NCBI GenBank assembly: GCA_028686145.1
Contig: JAQUCQ010000072.1
Span: 1-11,484, forward strand
DNA from: Desulfuromonadaceae bacterium
Lineage (GTDB): Bacteria > Desulfobacterota > Desulfuromonadia > Geobacterales > Pseudopelobacteraceae
Reading direction: 5' to 3'
Length of the DNA: 11,484 nt
In this document: piece after piece, positions 5,831 through 11,484 of the stretch
Layout of the letters: each line of letters begins with the position of its first letter
Numbering within the stretch: the first letter of the stretch is position 1
The notes under the pieces: generated by a model
What the model was told of the DNA's origin: nothing
The model's database searches: none
The model's input: the letters and a program-made list of their open reading frames with translations, nothing else
Translations under genes and position numbers: made by a program

Positions 5831-8629
5831 ATGAAATTTTTTCGAAGGCACATATTCATAGAAGGTGTGGTCACTGCCCTCGTTATACTCCAGACCCTGC
5901 TGTTTGTTGCCGTTACTCCTCTCCATGCCGCCGTTTCTGTCCCGCGCATTCTTGTTATCAATTCATACAATATGGGCTACGACTGGTGGGAAGAGGAGAT
6001 GGCGGGGGTGCGTGCCGGCCTCGCAAAAGTCTATCCACGGGTTGAGCTGTTTATTGAACATCTCGACACGAAGAAATTTCACACCAAGAAACATTTTCCT
6101 GCCGAAGCCGACCTGCTGGAAGCCAAATATGCGAACCAGCATCTCGATGTCATCATTGCCATGGACAACGCTGCGCTGGAGTTTGCGTCGCAGTACCGGC
6201 AGCGTATTTCTCCCGGTACCCCGCTGGTTTTTTGTGGCATTAATGACTACAAACCATCCATGATTGCAGGCCAGAGCCGGATAACCGGTGTTGTCGAAGA
6301 TCATGACATCTTTGGCACACTGGAGTTAGCTCTCAGGCTGCATCCGAAAACTACCGACGTAATTGTGATACATGACTATACCGACACCGGTCTGGCCATA
6401 CGCCGCGAGCTGGAAAAGACGGCGCGGCGTTTCCCGGCTGTCAAGCTGCAGTTCATGGAGGAAATGCCGCTTGAAGAAATGGTTGAAAAACTGAAGCTGC
6501 TTACTCCCGGACACCTGGTGTTGATGCTTTCATATACGCTTGAAAAAGGTGGACGAACCTTCAGCCATTTTGAAGCTGCCCACCTGGTAAGCAGCGCCAG
6601 TCCGGTGCCGGTTTATTCAGTGTATGCGGCGCAATTGGGCAGCGGGGTTGTCGGCGGCCGGATGATGACGGGGCAGATTCAGGGACAGAAGGCAGCAGAG
6701 CTGGCCGAGCGCATTATCGGCGGGGAGTCGCCTGGAAAGCTGCCGGTCATAACCGGTACCTTATCACGCCCTCTATTTGATTACCGTGTACTGAAAAGGT
6801 TTGGCATAAACACCGCTCAATTGCCGCCCGATGCGGTTTTAATCAATAAACCTCCTTCAACCTTTGCCATCGACAAGACCGCCGTCTGGCTAGGGGCCGT
6901 TTTTACCTTGTTCTGTACAATAGGCGTGATCGTTCTGGCTTTGAATGTCCGCAAACGAAGGCGTCTTGAAAGGATGCTGTGCCTCAAGATCGACCAGTAT
7001 CAGGATTCGCAGGAGGAACTGCAGGCGACTGAAGAGATGCTGCGCACACAGGTTGATGAATATATGCAAAGCCAGAACGAACTCCAGGCAACCGAGGAGA
7101 TGCTGCGGGTCCAGTTGGAGGCGGTTGAAGAGAGTTCGCAAAAATTCAAGGCCGTTTTTGAACATTCTCCGCTTGCAGTGGCACTTACCAGTTTGCCGGA
7201 TGGGACTTTCTGTGAAGTTAATCAAGCATTTATCGATATGTTTGGCTATCCTCGGGAAGAAGTGCTCAGTAAATCTACCGTTGAACTGGGGATCTGGAAG
7301 CATAAGAGCGATCGCGACAATTATCTGCAGCAACTGCGGGACTACGGTTACGTTCACAACTTTGAAGTAAAAGCGCGCAGAAGGGACGGCGAGGAACTGG
7401 ATACGATGGTTTCCTCTGCGAAATTTGACATCAGTGATCGACCGTTCGTTCTAGGCATTATTATGGATATAACGGAGCAGAAACGGCTCCATAACCAGCT
7501 GCACCAATCGCAGAAAATGGATGTCATCGGTCAGTTGGCAGGCGGAATTGCTCACGATTTCAACAATATGCTGACCGGTATCATGGCTGCGGCCGAGTTG
7601 TTGAAGCTGCGATTGCCGCATGATGAGGGAAATCATAAATTGATAGACACCATCATTGATGCCGCTACCCGTTCCGCAGACCTGACTCGCGAACTGCTGA
7701 CTTTCTCTCGCAAAGGAACGGCAGTTGCACATGCGGTTCATATCAATGACACTATTCATGCCGTTATGAGGTTACTGGAACGCACGCTTGACAAGAATAT
7801 ACGGCTCACTGCCCGGTTAGATGACGGCAATCCAGCAGTAATGGGGGATCAGACCCAGCTGCAGAACGCCCTGCTCAATCTTGGAATCAATGCACGCGAT
7901 GCCATGCCGGATGGCGGTGCGCTTACTTATGCAACAGCCGTAAAAACGTTGGATGAAGCAGACTGCCGCTCAATGGGTATCTCGCTTGCGCCTGGCAACT
8001 ATCTTCAAATAGCGGTCTCCGATACCGGTGCCGGTATGGAAAAAGCGATTATAGAGCACATCTTTGAGCCTTTTTTTACCACCAAGGAGATTGGTAAAGG
8101 CACCGGTCTCGGTTTAGCTGCCGTGTACGGTACCGTTCGCAGTCATCGCGGAGAATTGCATGTACAAAGTGAACCAGGAGTCGGCTCGGTGTTTAACATC
8201 TACCTCCCGATAATAGAACAGGGAAAAGTCTCTTCTCCGTTGGAAGGAGATGTGATCAGCGGCGTCGGCGGCATTCTGCTGGTTGATGATGAAGCGATGC
8301 TGCGCAGTGTCGGCTGCAACCTGCTAGAAGATCTCGGTTATACGGTGTATCTGGCTGAAAACGGGGAACAGGCGTTGGAGGTGTTTGCCACTCATCGGAG
8401 TGAGATATCACTGGTTCTGCTGGATATGATCATGCCTAAAATGGGTGGCAAGGAGACCTTTCTGCGCCTGCGTGAACTGGCTCCCACCCTGAAAGTGATA
8501 TTTTGCTCCGGATTTAACTATGAAGGAACCGGTGCTGAACTGTTGGAACTGGGCGCCAGTGGCTTTATTCAAAAACCGTATAACCGGAGAGATCTAAGCC
8601 GGGCTGTGGCAGGAGTGCTAAAGCAATGA
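5831..8629 (+). CDS. Hybrid sensor histidine kinase with periplasmic ABC-type substrate-binding sensor domain
   Basis: A 932-residue inner-membrane kinase. An N-terminal signal/anchor helix (about 10-33) precedes a periplasmic domain like the ABC substrate-binding family PF04392 (about 37-330, from PRILVINSYNMGYDWW). A TM helix lies at about 352-371. A coiled coil with two 21-residue repeats (388-408, 409-429) leads to a PAS domain (about 436-550). HisKA has the phospho-acceptor H575 in GGIAHDFNN. The ATPase has the N box around N683/N687, DTGAGM (731-736), EPFFTTKEIGKGTGLGLA (746-763). A C-terminal receiver (814-932) has phospho-acceptor D865 and K915. All catalytic residues seem present. 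AAGGGG lies 4 nt before the ATG. The stop overlaps the next start (ATGA), so kinase and regulator are translationally coupled. No transporter genes are nearby, so the binding domain probably acts as a ligand sensor only; the ligand is unknown. Confidence 0.93.
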   Translation: MKFFRRHIFIEGVVTALVILQTLLFVAVTPLHAAVSVPRILVINSYNMGYDWWEEEMAGVRAGLAKVYPRVELFIEHLDTKKFHTKKHFPAEADLLEAKYANQHLDVIIAMDNAALEFASQYRQRISPGTPLVFCGINDYKPSMIAGQSRITGVVEDHDIFGTLELALRLHPKTTDVIVIHDYTDTGLAIRRELEKTARRFPAVKLQFMEEMPLEEMVEKLKLLTPGHLVLMLSYTLEKGGRTFSHFEAAHLVSSASPVPVYSVYAAQLGSGVVGGRMMTGQIQGQKAAELAERIIGGESPGKLPVITGTLSRPLFDYRVLKRFGINTAQLPPDAVLINKPPSTFAIDKTAVWLGAVFTLFCTIGVIVLALNVRKRRRLERMLCLKIDQYQDSQEELQATEEMLRTQVDEYMQSQNELQATEEMLRVQLEAVEESSQKFKAVFEHSPLAVALTSLPDGTFCEVNQAFIDMFGYPREEVLSKSTVELGIWKHKSDRDNYLQQLRDYGYVHNFEVKARRRDGEELDTMVSSAKFDISDRPFVLGIIMDITEQKRLHNQLHQSQKMDVIGQLAGGIAHDFNNMLTGIMAAAELLKLRLPHDEGNHKLIDTIIDAATRSADLTRELLTFSRKGTAVAHAVHINDTIHAVMRLLERTLDKNIRLTARLDDGNPAVMGDQTQLQNALLNLGINARDAMPDGGALTYATAVKTLDEADCRSMGISLAPGNYLQIAVSDTGAGMEKAIIEHIFEPFFTTKEIGKGTGLGLAAVYGTVRSHRGELHVQSEPGVGSVFNIYLPIIEQGKVSSPLEGDVISGVGGILLVDDEAMLRSVGCNLLEDLGYTVYLAENGEQALEVFATHRSEISLVLLDMIMPKMGGKETFLRLRELAPTLKVIFCSGFNYEGTGAELLELGASGFIQKPYNRRDLSRAVAGVLKQ

Positions 8630-10041
8630 ATAAAATTATTTCCGCTCATAATCAGCTGACCATTTTGGTAGTCGAAGATGAACAGTATGTCAGGGAGTCT
8701 CTGACGGCGTATCTCGACGATATCGGCTTCCGGGTGTTGGTGGCTGAAAACGGCCGGAGAGGACTGGAACTGTTCCGCAGTGAGAATCCTGACATTGTCA
8801 TGACCGATTTGCGGATGCCGGTGATGGACGGATTTGCGCTGGTGGAAACAATTGCTGCAGAAGCGGAATTCACGCCGATTGTGGTCGTTTCCGGCGTCGG
8901 TGCGGTTGATGAAGCGGTGCGGGCCATGCGTTTGGGGGCATGGGATTATCTGTCCAAGCCTATTATGAATTTTGAAGAGCTGGAAATCACGCTTGAAGAT
9001 TGTCTGGAGCGCGCCAGAACAAAACGGGATCTGGAGCGCCTGCGTCGCCATCTCTCTGACGGGACATTGGAAGATGAAACAGCTTTCAGCAACATCATTA
9101 CAACGTCATCAAGGATGCGGGCGATCTTCATGTATCTGGAGTCGGTTGCCGCGTCCCGCCAGACTATGTTGATAAGTGGAGAGACCGGCACCGGAAAAGA
9201 GCTGATTGCCCGGGCGGTTCACACTTTGAGTGGACTCGACGGCCCATTTGTGGCGATAAATCTGGCCGGCCTGGATGACGCCATGTTCAGCGACACCCTC
9301 TTCGGCCATCAGCGCGGGGCCTACACCGGGGCAGACCGGGCTCGTGACGGATTGATCCGGCACGCGTCGGGTGGTACGCTTTTTTTGGACGAGATCGGCG
9401 ATTTATCGCCCGGATCGCAGGTGAAGCTGCTGCGTCTGCTGCAGGAGGGCGAATACCTGCCACTTGGTGCTGACAAAGTACAGAAAAGTGCTGCCCGGAT
9501 AGTTGTTGCCACGCATGCCGATCTGAAGTCCAAGATGGAGAACGGCACCTTTCGCCCTGACCTCTATTATCGGCTCTGCAGCCATCGTGTGGAACTGCCG
9601 CCCCTTCGTGACCGCCCCGAGGATCTTTCGCTGCTGACGGCGCATTTTATGGAGAAAGCTGCCGCTCAGCTCGGCAAGCCGACGCCGGTTGCCCCGGCAG
9701 AATTGAATTGCTATCTGACGGCCTACCGTTTTCCCGGAAATATTCGCGAGCTGGAGGCGATCATCCATGACGCGGTTGCCCGCTCGGTAAGCCGCGTCCT
9801 GCCGCTGGAATCAATTGTGGCGGCGATCGGCAGCGACCTGCGTACTCCGGCATCTTCTGTTCCGGTTGTGAACAACTGTCCCGTCTGCCCGTTCAGCAAA
9901 AAGTTTCCGACTCTCAAGGAGGCCGAGAATCTCCTGATTTTGGAAGCACTGCATCTGGCCGATAATAATCAGCGCTTGGCAGCTGCCTATCTGGGGATTA
10001 CCCGCCAGGCGCTCAACAAACGGTTGTCGCGCTCGGGGTGA
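8626..10041 (+). CDS. NtrC-class sigma-54-dependent response regulator
   Basis: A 471-residue regulator with three parts. The receiver (about 11-125) has E17/D18, phospho-acceptor D61, S89 and K111. The AAA+ domain (about 150-395) has Walker A GETGTGKE (185-192), the sigma-54 contact loop GAYTGA (231-236), Walker B GGTLFLDEI (249-257) and the arginine region FRPDLYYRL. A Fis-type helix-turn-helix closes the protein (about 430-471, LAAAYLGITRQALNKRL). It hydrolyses ATP to open sigma-54 promoter complexes when phosphorylated. The start is the ATG of an ATGA overlap with the kinase gene, with AGGAG 10 nt upstream. Its partner is almost surely that kinase, either through H575 directly or by a relay through D865. 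The sigma-54 promoter about 190 bp past its stop makes the downstream chemoreceptor the obvious target. The linker holds CPVC (418-421), unusual and unexplained. Confidence 0.95.
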   Translation: MNKIISAHNQLTILVVEDEQYVRESLTAYLDDIGFRVLVAENGRRGLELFRSENPDIVMTDLRMPVMDGFALVETIAAEAEFTPIVVVSGVGAVDEAVRAMRLGAWDYLSKPIMNFEELEITLEDCLERARTKRDLERLRRHLSDGTLEDETAFSNIITTSSRMRAIFMYLESVAASRQTMLISGETGTGKELIARAVHTLSGLDGPFVAINLAGLDDAMFSDTLFGHQRGAYTGADRARDGLIRHASGGTLFLDEIGDLSPGSQVKLLRLLQEGEYLPLGADKVQKSAARIVVATHADLKSKMENGTFRPDLYYRLCSHRVELPPLRDRPEDLSLLTAHFMEKAAAQLGKPTPVAPAELNCYLTAYRFPGNIRELEAIIHDAVARSVSRVLPLESIVAAIGSDLRTPASSVPVVNNCPVCPFSKKFPTLKEAENLLILEALHLADNNQRLAAAYLGITRQALNKRLSRSG

Positions 10042-10042
10042 T

Positions 10043-10086
10043 GCACCGACAGAAACCATCGGTGCGACAAAAGTTGCTGCCGCAAC
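10043..10086 (+). other. Two small hairpins after the regulator gene
   Basis: GCACCGA (10043-10049) pairs with TCGGTGC (10059-10065) over a 9-nt loop. GTTGC (10073-10077) pairs with GCAAC (10082-10086) over TGCC. Neither is followed by a T run, so they are poor intrinsic terminators. Because they overlap the left arm of the 16-bp repeat pair, they may instead be part of a binding site, or may stabilise the 3' end of the message. Confidence 0.35.
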
Positions 10087-10165
10087 CGCTGTCTCACCGT
10101 GTAACCTATCGATAAACAACGTATAACACGCTAGTATGCATGAAGTTGTCAACTTTCGTCGCACC
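10061..10165. repeat. Pair of 16-bp inverted repeats, candidate enhancer sites for the NtrC-class regulator
   Basis: GGTGCGACAAAAGTTG at 10061-10076 recurs on the opposite strand at 10165-10150 as GGTGCGACGAAAGTTG, 15 of 16 identical, with centres 89 bp apart. Each copy runs into a local palindrome: GTTGC-TGCC-GCAAC (10073-10086) on the left and AAGTTG-T-CAACTT (10143-10155) on the right. The copies lie roughly 155 and 65 bp before the -24 element, the usual place for NtrC-type upstream activating sequences. Binding by the regulator just upstream is inferred. Confidence 0.55.
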
Positions 10166-10228
10166 CTCTCCTTGGCAAGAAAACTCCTAACAAGCAGTAT
10201 TTACAACTAAATTAATAGTATCTCCCTC

Positions 10229-10244
10229 TGGCACGCTCTCTGCT
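10229..10244 (+). promoter_or_regulatory. Sigma-54 (-24/-12) promoter for the chemoreceptor gene
   Basis: TGGCACG-CTCT-CTGCT closely follows the consensus TGGCACG-N4-TTGCW, with one mismatch and the required GG-N10-GC spacing (GG 10230-10231, GC 10242-10243). A start near 10255 would leave a leader of about 54 nt before ATG 10309. A sigma-54 activator gene ends just upstream. The preceding 60 bp are AT-rich and could allow bending, but I see no good IHF site. Confidence 0.85.
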
Positions 10245-10308
10245 TTGTGTCTGGCAGAAATATCTGCCTGCGTACGCGCGAATTCAATGGCAATTACAAA
10301 GGGGAATT

Positions 10309-11484
10309 ATGAAACTCAAAGCATACAAAGACTGGGGTATTTTTACAAAAATAATGAGCTTGTCGGTGCTTACCTGGCTGGTGTTGTCGTTAGTCACCAT
10401 GTTTGTGCTGATGCCGTTTATTCGTGGGTTGATCATGGCAGAAAAAAAGGCGACCGTGAGCTATCTGGTGCAGGAAGCGACTAGTCAGCTTGCTTCCTAC
10501 CAGAAACAGGTTGAAGCCGGGACGCTCACGAAAGAGGAGGCCCAGAAGCAGGCGGCCGAGCGGATTGCTGCCATACGCTATGATGACTCAAACTATCTCT
10601 GGATCAATGATCTTGGCCCGAAGATGATCATGCACCCGATAAAGCCGGAACTGAACGGCAAAGATTTGAGCAGCAACAAAGATCCCAACGGCAAGGCGCT
10701 TTTTGTGGAGATGGCCACGGTCTGCAAAGACGCAGGGAAGGGCTTTGTTGATTATGCCTGGTCTAAGCCGGGTAATGTCAAGCCGGTGCCGAAAATTTCC
10801 TACGTTGAACTGTATAAGCCCTGGGGCTGGGTGGTCGGCACCGGTATCTATGTTGATGATGTCACGGCCCATGTCCGCCAAATTCAGATCGGCATCGGGG
10901 CAGCCTTGCTGGGAATACTGGCGCTCAGCATTCTGCTCGCCTGGGTGGTCTCCCGCACGGTCACCGGTCCTATCAAGTCGGTGGTCGATACAATCAGGGA
11001 CATTGCCCAGGGCGAGGGTGACCTGACCCGCCGTCTGCCGATCCTCGGCAAGAATGAGATCGGCGAACTGAGCGAATGGTTCAATACCTTTATCGGCAAG
11101 CTGCACGGCATTATCAGTCAGGTCTCCGGCAGCTCGCTGCAACTTGCATCGTCCTCCCTCGAACTGCAAACAACATCGAAACAGATGATCGAAAGTATCG
11201 CTCAGCTATCCTCACAATCTACCTCGCTGGCAACCGCAGGTGAAGAAATGTCGGCCACTTCGGGTGACATCGCCAACAATTGCCACCATGCTGCGGCCAA
11301 TGCCGGCGGCGCCACCCAGAAGGCCAACCAGGGTGTGGTCGTTGTCGGTCAATCAATTGCCGTCATGAACACCATCGCCGAACGGGTGCAAAATGCCGCC
11401 AGTACGGTTGATGCCCTTGGTGTCCGTTCAGAGCAGATCGGCACCATTATCGGCACCATCGAAGATATCGCCGACCAGACCAAC
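10309..11484 (+). CDS. Methyl-accepting chemotaxis protein with single Cache sensor domain (3' end outside window)
   Basis: The first 392 residues of a transmembrane chemoreceptor; the frame stays open to the window end. TM1 (about 16-40) is followed by a periplasmic sCache_2-like domain (about 45-190). Its hallmarks are YDDSNYLWINDLGPKMIMHP, NGKDLSSNKDPNGKALF and the closing ISYVELYKPWGWVVGTGIYVDDV. TM2 (about 194-215), HAMP (about 216-270) and the start of the helical signalling domain follow, ending at IEDIADQTN just before the conserved hairpin tip. The first methylation-helix segment is present and the CheW/CheA-contact region is missing from the window. Single-Cache receptors of this type often bind small organic acids, but the ligand here is unknown. 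The start has AAAGGGG 4 nt upstream and follows a sigma-54 promoter, so expression probably depends on the upstream two-component system. Confidence 0.93.
   Translation, partial: MKLKAYKDWGIFTKIMSLSVLTWLVLSLVTMFVLMPFIRGLIMAEKKATVSYLVQEATSQLASYQKQVEAGTLTKEEAQKQAAERIAAIRYDDSNYLWINDLGPKMIMHPIKPELNGKDLSSNKDPNGKALFVEMATVCKDAGKGFVDYAWSKPGNVKPVPKISYVELYKPWGWVVGTGIYVDDVTAHVRQIQIGIGAALLGILALSILLAWVVSRTVTGPIKSVVDTIRDIAQGEGDLTRRLPILGKNEIGELSEWFNTFIGKLHGIISQVSGSSLQLASSSLELQTTSKQMIESIAQLSSQSTSLATAGEEMSATSGDIANNCHHAAANAGGATQKANQGVVVVGQSIAVMNTIAERVQNAASTVDALGVRSEQIGTIIGTIEDIADQTN

Noticed and set aside
10043..10065. Intrinsic terminator after the regulator gene
   Set aside because: The 7-bp stem has a 9-nt loop and no T run after it, so it does not meet the usual terminator pattern; kept only as a hairpin.
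10061..10165. Small transposable element (MITE)
   Set aside because: The 16-bp inverted ends are compatible, but no target-site duplication was seen and the position fits an enhancer better; left as an alternative to test.
10245..10484. Short open frame beginning in the leader of the chemoreceptor gene
   Set aside because: It overlaps the receptor coding sequence in another frame and its predicted protein resembles no family; the receptor frame is clearly the coding one.
10588..11169. Long antisense open frame opposite the chemoreceptor
   Set aside because: It is a by-product of codon bias in the receptor gene; it has no ribosome binding site or recognisable domain.

Overview
The window looks like chromosomal DNA of a Gram-negative bacterium of the Desulfuromonadota, most plausibly a relative of Geobacter, Trichlorobacter or Pelobacter. 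The signs are moderate GC, a dense set of multi-domain signalling genes, a CheX/CheY-type pair, a long hybrid kinase with a periplasmic binding-protein sensor, an NtrC-class regulator and a sigma-54 promoter in front of a chemoreceptor. This assignment is inferred from gene content and style only. No RNA gene, CRISPR array, insertion sequence or clear sign of recent transfer was seen.

Layout. Positions 1-3087 (+) hold a large polytopic YfhO-family membrane protein, cut off at the left edge, that overlaps a TrmN6-like tRNA methyltransferase gene. Both end at a hairpin (3091-3124) that also serves the convergent genes. Positions 3156-4417 (-) are a two-gene operon: a CheY-like receiver, then a protein joining MshEN/GspE-N-like repeats to a CheX/CheC-type phosphatase domain. 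Positions 4418-4601 are a divergent control region with a good sigma-70 promoter for the cheY-like gene, an extended -10 promoter for the rightward gene and an inverted repeat across both. Positions 4602-5621 (+) encode an exported parvulin-type peptidyl-prolyl isomerase ending at a strong intrinsic terminator (5654-5690).

Positions 5831-11484 (+) form what I read as one signalling unit. A hybrid histidine kinase (ABC-type substrate-binding sensor, TM, coiled coil, PAS, HisKA/HATPase, receiver) overlaps by 4 bp an NtrC-class regulator (receiver, AAA+ with GAYTGA, Fis-type helix-turn-helix). A 267-bp gap follows with a 16-bp inverted repeat pair (10061-10076 and 10150-10165) and a -24/-12 sigma-54 promoter (10229-10244). 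It leads into a Cache-domain methyl-accepting chemotaxis protein that runs off the right edge. The simplest model is that a periplasmic ligand sensed by the kinase activates the regulator, which binds the repeat pair as an enhancer and switches on the chemoreceptor. That wiring is inference; the individual elements are visible in the sequence.
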